From NCBI GenBank assembly GCA_028290705.1, contig JAQGJH010000099.1, positions 38,448 to 102,447 on the forward strand: a stretch of 64,000 bases of DNA, written 5' to 3'. The notes below the pieces were generated by a model. The model worked only from the letters and a program-made list of their open reading frames with translations. It was not told the DNA's origin and made no database searches. Positions 10,099-18,632 of this stretch are shown in pieces. This stretch comes from Hyphomicrobiales bacterium (GTDB taxonomy: Bacteria > Pseudomonadota > Alphaproteobacteria > Rhizobiales > Beijerinckiaceae). Made by a program: the position numbers and the translations under genes. Numbering within the stretch: position 1 is the first letter of the stretch; the number at the start of each line of letters is the position of its first letter.

Positions 10099-11403
10099 TC
10101 AGATCGTGAAAATCAGCATGGCGGCCACGGCGGCCGCCATGACGCCCGTGGCGAGCCAGCCGACGATCTTCAATGTTCCGCGCAGGGCGAAGGGACCCAT
10201 GATGTCGCGTCGCGACGCCATCAGCATCATGGCGATCATCAGCGGCACGGCGGCGACCCCGTTGATGACCGCGCTCCAGTACAATGCGCTGATCGGATTG
10301 ACCGGCGACAGCGAGAGCAGCACGCCCACGATGGTGGCGATCGCGATGGTCGCGTAGAAGGCCTTGGCTTCCTGCGGCCGGCGCGACAGGCCGATCGGCC
10401 AGTCTCGCGCCTCGCCGATGGCATAGGCGGCCGATCCCGCGAGAACAGGCACCGCCAGCAGGCCCGTGCCGACGATGCCCATCGTGAACACGAGAGCGGC
10501 GAAGCGGCCCGCAATGGGTTCGAGCGCCAGCGCCGCCTGGGCGGACGTCTGCACGTCGGTGATGCCGGAGGCATGCAAGGTCGCGGCCGCGGTCACCAGA
10601 ATGGCGAGCGCCACGAGATTGGAGAAGCCCATGCCGATCATGGTGTCGCCTTCGATGCGGGCGAGTTCCGCCGGACCCTGTTCGGGCCCGTCGAGAAGAT
10701 CGACGCCGCGCGGATCGGCACGCAGGTCCTCGGCTTCCTCGGCCGATTGCCAGAAGAACAGATAGGGGCTGATGGTGGTGCCGAGCACGGCCACCACGGT
10801 CGTGAGATAGGCGCCGTCGAGGCGCAGTTCCGGGCGCAGAATGCCGCGCGCCAACGCTGCCCAATCGATCTGGATGACGGCCGCGCAGGCGAAATAGGAG
10901 AGCAGGGTCAGCGACAGCCATTTCAGCACCGAGACGTAGCGCGAGTATTGCAGGAACATCTGCAGATAGATGCAGATCGCGCCGAACAGGATGACCAGTA
11001 CGGCGCGCGGCGCATCGAGCAGATGGCCGGTCGCGTCCGCCATGGCGCCGAGATCCGCGCCGAGGTTGAGGATATTGGCGGCGAGCAGGAGCAGCACGAC
11101 GGACTGGAGCAGCCATGCGGGGTAATGCTGGCGCAACACGCCTGCAATGCCGTGCCCGGTGGTCCGGCCAATGCGGGCGCTGATCATCTGGGCCGCGACC
11201 ATCAGCGGCCAGGTGAGCACCAGCGTCCAGGACAGTGCGTAGCCGAACAGCGCGCCAGCCTGTGCATAGGTCGCGATGCCGCTCGGATCGTCGTCCGACG
11301 CGCCGGTGATGAGGCCGGGGCCGAGAAATCGTAGGAGCCGAGGCTTGGTGGGACCGGTGACGGGGCTGGGCGGCAGGTCATCCGGATCGGGGTCGCGCGC
11401 CAT
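10099..11403 (-). CDS. Nramp-family metal transporter with non-canonical ion site
   Basis: A 434-residue inner-membrane protein with about 11 hydrophobic helices, matching the Nramp (natural resistance-associated macrophage protein) family. Classical Nramp proteins bind Mn/Fe through DPGN in helix 1 and MPHN in helix 6. Here helix 1 reads DDDPSGIATYAQAGA, and the helix 6 equivalent reads GTTISPYLFFWQSAEEAED. The Asp is kept, but the Asn, Met and His ligands are gone. This fits Nramp-related clades with altered selectivity, possibly Mg, but the ion cannot be assigned from sequence. It starts 21 bases after the stop of the outer-membrane barrel gene on the same strand, so they may form an operon. 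Confidence 0.88.
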   Translation of the reverse strand: MARDPDPDDLPPSPVTGPTKPRLLRFLGPGLITGASDDDPSGIATYAQAGALFGYALSWTLVLTWPLMVAAQMISARIGRTTGHGIAGVLRQHYPAWLLQSVVLLLLAANILNLGADLGAMADATGHLLDAPRAVLVILFGAICIYLQMFLQYSRYVSVLKWLSLTLLSYFACAAVIQIDWAALARGILRPELRLDGAYLTTVVAVLGTTISPYLFFWQSAEEAEDLRADPRGVDLLDGPEQGPAELARIEGDTMIGMGFSNLVALAILVTAAATLHASGITDVQTSAQAALALEPIAGRFAALVFTMGIVGTGLLAVPVLAGSAAYAIGEARDWPIGLSRRPQEAKAFYATIAIATIVGVLLSLSPVNPISALYWSAVINGVAAVPLMIAMMLMASRRDIMGPFALRGTLKIVGWLATGVMAAAVAAMLIFTI

Positions 11404-11424
11404 GTGCCGGTCTCCCGCCGTGGT

Positions 11425-13074
11425 TCAGCGTTGCAGCCTCAATCCGAACAGGACCGTACTGGCGCTGTAGTTCGACGCCGGCGCGGTGCTGCGCAAGAGT
11501 TCGTGCGTGAAGGTGCCACGGATCGCGAGGTTGCGGGTAAGATTGTATTCGGCCCGGAAGCTTCCCGACCAGGCGTCCTGTTCGAGGCCCGCACCTTCGT
11601 AGACGGATTTCGAATAGGATCCGACGGCCGTCAGCGTCAGGAAGCGGCGCAGGGCGTGGGCGACTTCCACGTCGGCCTTGCGGATCGAGACTCCGGCGAC
11701 GCCGAGCACGTTGGTCTCGCCGATCTCGGTCGCGGCCCGCAGGGTGACGCGGGTGAGCGGCGATGCGGCCCAGACGAGCTGGCCGGCGAAAGAGGGGCCT
11801 TCCACGGGCCTGAATCGCGCGTCCTCGTAGGTGCGGCGAGCATAGCCGGCGGCAATTTCGCCGGTCAGCGTGCGTGTCACGTCGAAGGAATTTCCGATGC
11901 GTGCCGAGAAGCCGGTTGAATCGCGTCGATAGAAATTGGCGTCGAGCGGACTGTCGTGCCTTCGCAGATCGACCTGCGTTTCGACCAAGGGATTGAGCGC
12001 GGTCGCGATCTCGTAGGACACGCGCGACCGAAGCGCATAGCTGGCGAAGTCGTCGAGCGAGAGTGGCAGCGTGCCGCCGCCCGCGAGCTTTCCGTCCTCG
12101 TAGGACGTGTGGTCCACCAGAGCTTTCGTGTCGAACAGCAGGCGGCCCATGCGGCGATTGAAGCCCGCGGAGGCCCCGAGCGTCAGGACCTGGCTGCGGC
12201 CGAGCGCGCCGCCGGTTTCCGGTGCGCCGGGGCGCGAGGTCGACAGCGCCGCGCGGGTTTCCAATTCGACCGCCGTGATGCGATCGACGTCGAGCCGCAG
12301 CGTGGCGCGGGCCGCACCTTCCGGCTGGTCGCTGTCGCGCACGTTTGGGAAGGCCGTGTAGCTGCCGCGCAGATCGAGTTCGAGCCTGTGCGACGACCAG
12401 TCGCTCATGGCATTGAGACGCCCTTCGGTGCGGGTCGCAGCGGAGCCTTTCGGATTGGTCGTGAGACGGTTCGGATTGCTGTCGTAGCCCAGGCTTTGTT
12501 CGAGAGAGGGTTTGAGCACGAACGCGCCGACCTTGACTCCCGTCGGGGCAAAGGGATCGGCCTCCGCCGCCGGCCGGCGCAGGGCGGGAGGACCCGGCAG
12601 CATGGCTTCGGCGACGGTCGGGATAAGCGGCTCGATCGCGGGCGTGGGCGTATCGCGCTCGTCGGACGCGGCGGGCTTTCGTTTCAGCGCCGGACTGGTC
12701 GGGTAGGGGACGGCGGCCGGGAGGGGAACGCGGTCCGGTTTTTCGGTCCCGGGAGCGGGCTTGCGCAGGCCGCGGTCGCGCCAACCCGGCTCGGCCCGCC
12801 GGGGCCATTCGTCAGGATCCTGGGGCGGTGGGACCGGGTCTGCCGGTGGCAGTGCGAAGGACCCCCGCAGCGAGTCGTCGCCCGGCAGACGCTGAACCGT
12901 TTGGCTCCGGGCCGGGAACGTCGAGAGCGGCAAGACAAGCGCCAGCATCACGGCCGCCCGAAGAGCGGTCGTGGCCAAGAGCGCAGATGTGCCGGCGGCC
13001 TCTGGCAATAGGCTAGTCTCTCGCAATGCGCGGCGCCGGCCCGAAAACGGGACCGCGCCGAAATCTGAACACAT
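11425..13074 (-). CDS. Outer-membrane beta-barrel protein (BBP2-like)
   Basis: About 549 residues. The N-terminus has a hydrophobic stretch (ALRAAVMLALVLPLS) that looks like a signal peptide, followed by a long Pro/Arg-rich disordered region (about 60-185). The rest is a repetitive alternating pattern of beta strands with Arg/Asp turns, beginning near VGAFVLKPSLEQSLGYDSNP, a hallmark of putative beta-barrel porin 2 proteins. The chain ends in FGLRLQR, not a terminal Phe. The start is uncertain because no Shine-Dalgarno site is obvious; a start nearer the hydrophobic segment is possible. Function unknown; similar proteins often accompany surface polysaccharide genes, which fits galE/galU/kdsD nearby. 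Confidence 0.8.
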   Translation of the reverse strand: MCSDFGAVPFSGRRRALRETSLLPEAAGTSALLATTALRAAVMLALVLPLSTFPARSQTVQRLPGDDSLRGSFALPPADPVPPPQDPDEWPRRAEPGWRDRGLRKPAPGTEKPDRVPLPAAVPYPTSPALKRKPAASDERDTPTPAIEPLIPTVAEAMLPGPPALRRPAAEADPFAPTGVKVGAFVLKPSLEQSLGYDSNPNRLTTNPKGSAATRTEGRLNAMSDWSSHRLELDLRGSYTAFPNVRDSDQPEGAARATLRLDVDRITAVELETRAALSTSRPGAPETGGALGRSQVLTLGASAGFNRRMGRLLFDTKALVDHTSYEDGKLAGGGTLPLSLDDFASYALRSRVSYEIATALNPLVETQVDLRRHDSPLDANFYRRDSTGFSARIGNSFDVTRTLTGEIAAGYARRTYEDARFRPVEGPSFAGQLVWAASPLTRVTLRAATEIGETNVLGVAGVSIRKADVEVAHALRRFLTLTAVGSYSKSVYEGAGLEQDAWSGSFRAEYNLTRNLAIRGTFTHELLRSTAPASNYSASTVLFGLRLQR

Positions 13075-13150
13075 CGTTAAGGCGGCATGGTTAACGGCTG
13101 GTTACGGGTGCGTGGCTGACACCGATGCGGGGCGCTGCTAAGAGGTGGCG

Positions 13151-14149
13151 ATGACCAAGAATTCCGAGTCGGCTGGCGCGACCCCGGCCACAGCTTCCGC
13201 CCTGCGCACGCTCGAACTAGAGCGCGCCGGCATTGCGGCGCTGGAAAAGGCGCTGGTGGACAATGGATTGGGGCGCGACTTCACGGCCGCGGTCGATCTC
13301 ATCGGAAAGGCGCCCGGCCGGGTGATCGTCACCGGCATGGGCAAGTCCGGCCACATCGGCCGCAAGATCGCCGCCACGCTCGCGTCCACCGGCCAGCCCG
13401 CCTATTTCGTTCATCCCGGTGAAGCCAGCCATGGCGATCTCGGGATGATCCAGTCGGGCGACGTCGTGCTGGCGCTGTCGTGGTCGGGCGAGACGGTGGA
13501 GCTGGCCGATATCATCACCTATTCGCGCCGCTTCCGGATCGGCCTCATCGCCATCACGTCCAATGCCGAAGGCGCGCTCGGCCGCGAGGCCGACGTCTGC
13601 CTTTGCCTGCCCAAGAGCGAGGAGGCCTGCCCGAATGGCCTCGCGCCGACCACGTCGACGACGATGCAGCTGGCCATCGCGGATGCTCTGGCGATTGCGC
13701 TGCTGGAAGCCAAGGGCTTCACGGCGCAGGATTTCCGCGTGTTCCATCCGGGCGGCAAGCTCGGGGCCAAACTCACCTTCGTGCGCGACCTGATGCATCG
13801 TGGGGAGCGTGTGCCGCTGGTGGCCGTCGAGGCCGGGATGGGCGAGGCCGTGGTGGAGATTTCCAGCAAGGGGTTTGGCTGCGTCGGCGTCGTCCGGTCC
13901 GACGGCGTGCTCGAAGGCATCGTGACGGATGGCGATCTGCGCCGCCACATGCGCAGCGACCTGATGGCCGCGAAGGTCGCGGATGTGATGACGCGCGCGC
14001 CCCGCACGGTCACGCCCGACACGCTGGCGGTCGAGGCGCTCGAAATGCTCAACAGCCGCAAGATCTCGGCCATGCTGGTCGTCGACGAGGCGAACAGGCC
14101 GTGCGGCATCGTGCATCTGCACGACCTGTTGCGGGTGGGCGTCGCCTGA
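13151..14149 (+). CDS. kdsD: Arabinose-5-phosphate isomerase, KpsF/GutQ family
   Basis: A 332-residue sugar-phosphate isomerase converting ribulose-5-phosphate to arabinose-5-phosphate, the first step to Kdo of lipopolysaccharide. A SIS domain covers about residues 40-180, with VTGMGKSGHIGRKIAATLASTG, the HPGEASHGDLG loop and SWSGET. Two CBS domains follow (about 205-330). The ATG at 13151 is preferred, with GTG 13145 two codons upstream as an alternative. The gene is divergent from the barrel protein. Confidence 0.93.
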   Translation: MTKNSESAGATPATASALRTLELERAGIAALEKALVDNGLGRDFTAAVDLIGKAPGRVIVTGMGKSGHIGRKIAATLASTGQPAYFVHPGEASHGDLGMIQSGDVVLALSWSGETVELADIITYSRRFRIGLIAITSNAEGALGREADVCLCLPKSEEACPNGLAPTTSTTMQLAIADALAIALLEAKGFTAQDFRVFHPGGKLGAKLTFVRDLMHRGERVPLVAVEAGMGEAVVEISSKGFGCVGVVRSDGVLEGIVTDGDLRRHMRSDLMAAKVADVMTRAPRTVTPDTLAVEALEMLNSRKISAMLVVDEANRPCGIVHLHDLLRVGVA

Positions 14150-14166
14150 GCGACCGCCCCTGATCG

Positions 14167-14772
14167 TCAGCCCTTGGCTTCGGCTTCGAGCGCCTCGACG
14201 ACCTTGGGACGTGCGGCGACGCGGTCGAAATAGGTGGTCAGCGCCGGCCAGCGCGCGAGATCGAACTTCATCGATTTGGCCCAGCGCAGGATGACGAACA
14301 GATAGCCGTCCGCGACGGTGAAATGATCGCCCATCAGGAACTGTTTCTCGGCGAGTTGACCGTTCACCCAGTCGAAGCGCTGCTCGATCTGTTCGCGGGC
14401 GATCGGCTTGTAATCGTCGGGCGTCGTCGGCTTGAACAGCGGGCTGAAGCCCTTGTGCAGTTCGGTGGTGATGAAGTTCAGCCACTCGATCAGGCGATAT
14501 CGCTCCATCGTGCCGGCATGCGGCGCGAGTTGTGTGCCGGGAGCCTGGTCGGCGATGTACTGGACGATGGCGGGACCTTCGGTGAGAACCTCGCCCGAGT
14601 CGGTGACGAAGGCCGGCACCGAACCCTTGGGGTTGATGGCTCGAAAATCCGCCCCGGACGCCGTCGTCTTGGCGCGCAGGTCGACTTTCTCGAGATCGAA
14701 GGTGAAGCCGCCTTCGCGCAACGCGATGTGGGGGGAAAGCGAGCAGGCTCCGGGCGAATAGTAGAGCTTCAT
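14167..14772 (-). CDS. Glutathione S-transferase
   Basis: A 201-residue cytosolic GST. The thioredoxin-fold N-domain starts MKLYYSPGACSLSPHIALRE, the pattern of bacterial beta-class GSTs in which Tyr/Ser/Cys near position 10 contact glutathione. NPKGSVPAF carries the cis-Pro, and TEGPAIVQYIAD binds the glutamyl part. The helical C-domain has the FTVADGYLF N-capping box. It probably conjugates or reduces electrophiles; the exact substrate is unknown. It converges with kdsD (17 bases between stops) and stands alone. Confidence 0.93.
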   Translation of the reverse strand: MKLYYSPGACSLSPHIALREGGFTFDLEKVDLRAKTTASGADFRAINPKGSVPAFVTDSGEVLTEGPAIVQYIADQAPGTQLAPHAGTMERYRLIEWLNFITTELHKGFSPLFKPTTPDDYKPIAREQIEQRFDWVNGQLAEKQFLMGDHFTVADGYLFVILRWAKSMKFDLARWPALTTYFDRVAARPKVVEALEAEAKG

Positions 14773-14834
14773 GGGGGACCTCGTGTGACGCATGCGGGGG
14801 GCATGCCTAGCACGTGGCGCGTCCGGGATCGAAA

Positions 14835-15305
14835 TCACGGAAGGTTTTTCGAAGCCTCCGCCGTGTGCGGCTCGACGTCGAGCACAGCGCCGTCGCGCGC
14901 CAGGCCGACGACGCGGACGCGCGCGCCGGCGGGCAGGTCCGGCCCCGCCACGCGCCAGACCGTGTCGTCGATCCGCACCAGGCCGAATCCGTCCACGATG
15001 GCTTCCTGCAAGCGCGCCTCGCGGCCCACAAGTGCAGCGGCGCGACGATTGAGGAAGGGCGCGTCGCTGCTGGTCTCGTCGCGCGACCCGTAGAAGCGGC
15101 TGCCCGCCAGCACGAAGAGCGCGGTGAAAAATCCAAAACTCAGGAGCAGCCAGGGCAGGTCGAGCGGCAGGGCGATCAGCAGCACGCCGTTGGCGAGCGC
15201 CGCGAGCCCGATCCACAGCAGGAAAAGACCCGGGGCGACGGCCTCGCCCGCGCAAAGCAGCAGTCCGACGATCAGCCAGGTCCAGGCATTGGTGGCGATG
15301 CTCAT
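14835..15305 (-). CDS. NfeD-family membrane protein
   Basis: A short NfeD protein of 156 residues with three or four membrane helices in residues 8-75 (AWTWLIVGLLLCAGE, LFLLWIGLAALANGVLL, LLSFGFFTALFVLAG). A C-terminal OB-fold domain follows (about 88-145, GREARLQEAIVDGFGLVRID). NfeD proteins pair with SPFH/stomatin proteins in membrane quality control or microdomains. That partner is immediately upstream, with ten bases between its stop and this ATG. Confidence 0.92.
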   Translation of the reverse strand: MSIATNAWTWLIVGLLLCAGEAVAPGLFLLWIGLAALANGVLLIALPLDLPWLLLSFGFFTALFVLAGSRFYGSRDETSSDAPFLNRRAAALVGREARLQEAIVDGFGLVRIDDTVWRVAGPDLPAGARVRVVGLARDGAVLDVEPHTAEASKNLP

Positions 15306-15315
15306 GCGCGCCGTC

Positions 15316-16302
15316 TCACGTCTGCTGGCCGGTGCGGGCGGGCGGCACGGAGCCGCGCCGCTGCGCCGTCTGCTGCGCGGTCGCGTCGAGCGCCGTGCGG
15401 GTCAGTTCGGCGATGCCCCCGATGGTGCCGGCCAGGCCGGCCATTTCCATCGGCATGATGAAGACCTTCTGGTTCGGGGCCTTGGCGAGCGAATCGATGG
15501 CGCTGACGTATTTCTCGGCGATGAAATAGTTGAGCGCCGACAGGTCGCCCTTGCCGATGGCGTCGCTCACCATGGCGGTGGCGGCGGCCTCGGCCTGTGC
15601 CTGCCTCTCGCGCGCTTCGGCATCGCGGAAGGCCGCTTCCTTGCGGCCTTCGGCGTCGAGCATGACGGCCTGCTTGCGACCTTCGGCGCGCAGGATGTCG
15701 GCCTGCCGCTGACCTTCGGCCTCGAGCACGGCGGCGCGCTTCTCGCGCTCGGCCATCATCTGCCGCGCCATCGAGTCGATCAGGTTCTTGGGCGGCACGA
15801 TGTCCTTGATCTCGACGCGGTTGATCTTGATTCCCCAGGGGCCGGCGGCGGCGTCGATCACCTGCAGCAATTGCACGTTGATCGAATCGCGGCGCGACAG
15901 AAGCTCGTCGAGATCCATCGAGCCCATGACCGTGCGGATGTTGGTCATCAGCAGGTTGAGCAGCGCATTCTGCAGATCCGCGACTTCGTAGGAGGCGCGC
16001 GCGGCGTCGAGCACCTGGAAGAAGGCCACGCCGTCGACCGTCACCGAGGCGTTGTCGCGCGTGATGACCTCCTGGGAGGGGACGTCGAGCACCTGCTCCA
16101 TGACGTTGATGCGGCGACCGATGCCGTCGATCCACGGCACGATCACGCCGAGGCCGGGCGTCAGAGTCTTGTGGTAACGGCCGAATCGTTCGACCGTATA
16201 GGCGTAGCCCTGCGGCACCTGCCTGACGCCCATCAGAATGGTGATGACGACGAAGATCACCACGGCAAGCGCGAACAGGCCAAAGCCCGAAATGTCACCC
16301 AT
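15316..16302 (-). CDS. SPFH/band-7 (stomatin-like) membrane protein, QmcA-like
   Basis: A 328-residue protein with one N-terminal membrane anchor (about 6-26) and an SPFH/band-7 domain (VPQGYAYTVERFGRYHKTLTPG onward to about 185). A charged Ala/Glu/Arg coiled coil (about 190-255) follows, then a C-terminal assembly region. Stomatin-like proteins form large membrane oligomers that modulate membrane proteases. It is first in a two-gene operon with the NfeD protein. The upstream gap of 189 bases is shared with the divergent hydrolase gene. Confidence 0.94.
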   Translation of the reverse strand: MGDISGFGLFALAVVIFVVITILMGVRQVPQGYAYTVERFGRYHKTLTPGLGVIVPWIDGIGRRINVMEQVLDVPSQEVITRDNASVTVDGVAFFQVLDAARASYEVADLQNALLNLLMTNIRTVMGSMDLDELLSRRDSINVQLLQVIDAAAGPWGIKINRVEIKDIVPPKNLIDSMARQMMAEREKRAAVLEAEGQRQADILRAEGRKQAVMLDAEGRKEAAFRDAEARERQAQAEAAATAMVSDAIGKGDLSALNYFIAEKYVSAIDSLAKAPNQKVFIMPMEMAGLAGTIGGIAELTRTALDATAQQTAQRRGSVPPARTGQQT

Positions 16303-16491
16303 GAAGGTCTCTCCTGCCCGACACGCGCCGCCGCCACCGACTCACGCGGGCGCAGCTTTGCATCTGAGGCCGCTTTCGTCGAGGCGGCGGACATTTGCCT
16401 GCCCCGAAGCGGAATTCCAGGGCGGCGTTCGCGCCTCGGCTTTCATTCGCGCGGGGCTCGTCTATAAGGCTCACGAAGCCAGGAGCCGCTG

Positions 16492-17469
16492 ATGGAGCTC
16501 GTCGTCACGCCTGACAATCAGCCGCCGCCCGGCGTCGCCCTCGGGACGATCCGAGCCGCGGATGGCGTCGGCTTGCGGGTGGCGCGCTGGACGCCGTCGC
16601 GACCGCCTTGCGGGACGCTGCTGATCGTCACCGGCCGTTCGGAGTTCATCGAGAAATATTTCGAGACCGTCGGCGAAGCGCTGGAACGCGGCTTCGTGGT
16701 GGTGGCGTTCGACTGGCGCGGGCAGGGGTTTTCGGAGCGAGAGCTGTCGAATCGGTTCAAGGGTCACATTGACGATTTCGCATTGTACGAGCGCGATCTG
16801 ACCGCCGTCACCGAGCAGGTGCTGGGGCCATTCTGTCCGCAGCCGTGGTTCGCCCTCGGACATTCCATGGGCGCGGCCGTGCTGCTCGAACAGGCGCGCC
16901 GCCGGCGCTCGCCCTTCGCCCGGATGGTGCTCACTGCGCCGATGATCGACATCCACGTTCGGCATCCCGATCTCGCGCGCGGCCTGGCGGTTCTGCTCGA
17001 CGCCGTGGGCCTCGGCGGCGCTTTCGTGCCGTCCGGCGGCAACCGGCCCATCGTGGCGCGGCCCTTCGAAGGCAATCCACTGACGACCGATCCGGTTCGG
17101 TTCAATCGTATCAAGACCATCCTGGAGGCCGAGCCGCGGCTCGGCATCGGTGATCCGACCATCGCGTGGGTGCATGCGGCCTTCCGGGCGATGCGGAAAT
17201 TTGCCGACTCGGACTATCCGCGGCTGATCACGACGCCGACGCTGGTGGTGGCGGCCGGAGAGGATCGCGTCGTCAGCACGCCGGCCATCGAGCGTTTCTC
17301 CGCGCGCCTCAAAGCGGGGCGGTTCGTGACCCTGTCGCGGGCGAGGCACGAAATCCTGCTCGAGCGCGACGACGTGCGCTCGCAGTTCTGGGCGGCCTTC
17401 GATGCGTTCGTGCCGGGCGCCGCCGGTGAGGCCGAAGCGTTGCTGGCCCGCTACGGACGGGCGTCCTGA
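16492..17469 (+). CDS. Alpha/beta hydrolase, lysophospholipase-like
   Basis: A 325-residue serine hydrolase of the monoacylglycerol lipase/PldB-like group. Motifs: FDWRGQGFSER, the nucleophile elbow LGHSMGAAV (Ser near 123), TTPTLVVAAGEDRVVS carrying the acid, and the final His in SRARHEILLERDD. Such enzymes hydrolyse lysophospholipids or monoglycerides; the substrate is inferred from family only. The start ATG follows CAGGAG at good spacing. No signal peptide, so likely cytoplasmic. Its stop lies three bases from the convergent hisN stop. Confidence 0.9.
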   Translation: MELVVTPDNQPPPGVALGTIRAADGVGLRVARWTPSRPPCGTLLIVTGRSEFIEKYFETVGEALERGFVVVAFDWRGQGFSERELSNRFKGHIDDFALYERDLTAVTEQVLGPFCPQPWFALGHSMGAAVLLEQARRRRSPFARMVLTAPMIDIHVRHPDLARGLAVLLDAVGLGGAFVPSGGNRPIVARPFEGNPLTTDPVRFNRIKTILEAEPRLGIGDPTIAWVHAAFRAMRKFADSDYPRLITTPTLVVAAGEDRVVSTPAIERFSARLKAGRFVTLSRARHEILLERDDVRSQFWAAFDAFVPGAAGEAEALLARYGRAS

Positions 17470-17472
17470 GGG

Positions 17473-18273
17473 TCAGGCGCGGGCGAGAAGCTCGAGCGCC
17501 TGTTCGTGCACGCGCCGGTCGCCTGCCGCCACGATCGCGCCGCCGTCTGCGGGGCTGCCGCCCTGCCAGTTCGTCACAATGCCGCCCGCACCCTCGACGA
17601 TCGGCACGAGGGCGACGATGTCATAGGCCTGCAGCCCGCTCTCGATGACCAGATCGACATGGCCGGCGGCGATCATCGAATAGGCGTAGCAGTCGCCGCC
17701 ATATCGGGAGAGCCGCACCTTTTCCTCGACGCGGCGGTAAGGATCCAGCGTGCCCGGCGCGAGCAGGCCCGGGTGTGTCGTCATCAGGGTCGCGGATGCG
17801 AGATTCGCGCAGGAGCGCGCATGCAGGCGGCGCTCGGCGGGCTTGCCCAGGCGGTCGAGGCCGCGCCACAGCGCGGATTTGCTGTCGCCCGCGAATCGCT
17901 CGCGGGTGAAGGGCTGGTGCATCATGCCGTAGCAGGGCCGTCCATCGTGCTGCAGGCCGATCAGCGTGCCCCAAACCGGCATGCCCGAGATGAAGCTCTT
18001 GGTGCCGTCGATCGGATCGAGCACCCAGACATATTCGGCATCGGGATTCTTGACCCCGAATTCCTCGCCGATGATGCCGTGTTCGGGGAAGGACTGCTCG
18101 ATCATGCGCCGCATGATGCTTTCCGCGGCCCGGTCGGCTTCGGTCACCGGATCGAAGACGCCGCCGCCGGACTTGTCGTCCGCGCCCATCTGGGTCCTGA
18201 AGAAGGGCAGAATGGCCTCGCCCGAAGCCGTGGCAAGATCCTCGACGAAGCGCGCGAAATCGACGGCGGTCAT
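17473..18273 (-). CDS. hisN: Histidinol-phosphatase, inositol-monophosphatase family
   Basis: A 266-residue metal-dependent phosphatase. The inositol-monophosphatase signatures are GEEFG and LDPIDGTKSFISGMPVWGT, with a second metal-site stretch ESGLQAYDIVALVPIVEGAGG. The DGTKSFI wording is typical of HisN, which removes phosphate from histidinol-phosphate in histidine synthesis. A broader sugar-phosphatase role cannot be excluded. The ATG at 18273 is chosen; upstream frame-open residues look non-coding. A probable suhB-type sRNA lies divergently upstream, in keeping with the name-giving association of that RNA with this gene family. Confidence 0.88.
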   Translation of the reverse strand: MTAVDFARFVEDLATASGEAILPFFRTQMGADDKSGGGVFDPVTEADRAAESIMRRMIEQSFPEHGIIGEEFGVKNPDAEYVWVLDPIDGTKSFISGMPVWGTLIGLQHDGRPCYGMMHQPFTRERFAGDSKSALWRGLDRLGKPAERRLHARSCANLASATLMTTHPGLLAPGTLDPYRRVEEKVRLSRYGGDCYAYSMIAAGHVDLVIESGLQAYDIVALVPIVEGAGGIVTNWQGGSPADGGAIVAAGDRRVHEQALELLARA

Positions 18274-18458
18274 GATGTCTCCCGGGCAAGGCGCTCCGGC
18301 GAGACATACAGGAGCTTTCTGGTGCTGGCGAGGGGGAGGCGCCGGGTCCCGCACAAACTGATGCAGACAGCCAGGCCTCGCGAAAGATGCTCTGTTTCAA
18401 AGGGTTCGGGCCGATCTTGCGGCAGGCTGCCGCAGGGGCGAAAAATAGGTCAGCAGGA

Positions 18459-18490
18459 CTTGCTTTTTGTGCGTTGCACATGCATATTAT
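18459..18490 (+). promoter_or_regulatory. Probable promoter of the sRNA
   Basis: CTTGCT (18459-18464) and an AT-rich CATATTAT (18483-18490) form a plausible housekeeping promoter upstream of a hairpin-terminated non-coding segment. Spacing is 18 to 20 bases depending on the -10 chosen. Confidence 0.5.
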
Positions 18491-18496
18491 CGCAGT

Positions 18497-18584
18497 GCGG
18501 CAACGATGTTGCTGCCGATGCCCTCCTTGGGCGTTTCCTCCCTTGACTTGAGCCGCCGACGAAAGTCGGCGGCCGTCTTTCTTT
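18497..18584 (+). ncRNA. Small RNA of suhB/MmgR (alpha-r8) type
   Basis: A non-coding segment of about 88 bases. It has a promoter-like element upstream, a conserved-looking CCTCCTTGGGCGTTTCCTCC block followed by CTTGACTTGA, and a perfect terminator hairpin. The CU-rich single-stranded block and overall layout match what I recall of the alphaproteobacterial suhB RNA (MmgR in Sinorhizobium), an Hfq-associated sRNA. The 5' end is estimated from the -10 element. No open reading frame of note. Identification is from memory of the motif, without a covariance search. Confidence 0.6.
18552..18584 (+). terminator. Rho-independent terminator of the sRNA
   Basis: A perfect 9-bp stem, GCCGCCGAC (18552-18560) with GTCGGCGGC (18565-18573), a GAAA tetraloop, then a T-rich tail CGTCTTTCTTT. 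Confidence 0.85.
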
Positions 18585-18632
18585 CAGGGGGCGATCTGCT
18601 CCATCATTGCCGAATATTGCTGCGCCAGGGGG

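Noticed and set aside
13076..13100. Two TTAA boxes near the kdsD start, possible CtrA site
   Set aside because: The spacing is ten bases, not seven as in the CtrA consensus, and no second element supports it.
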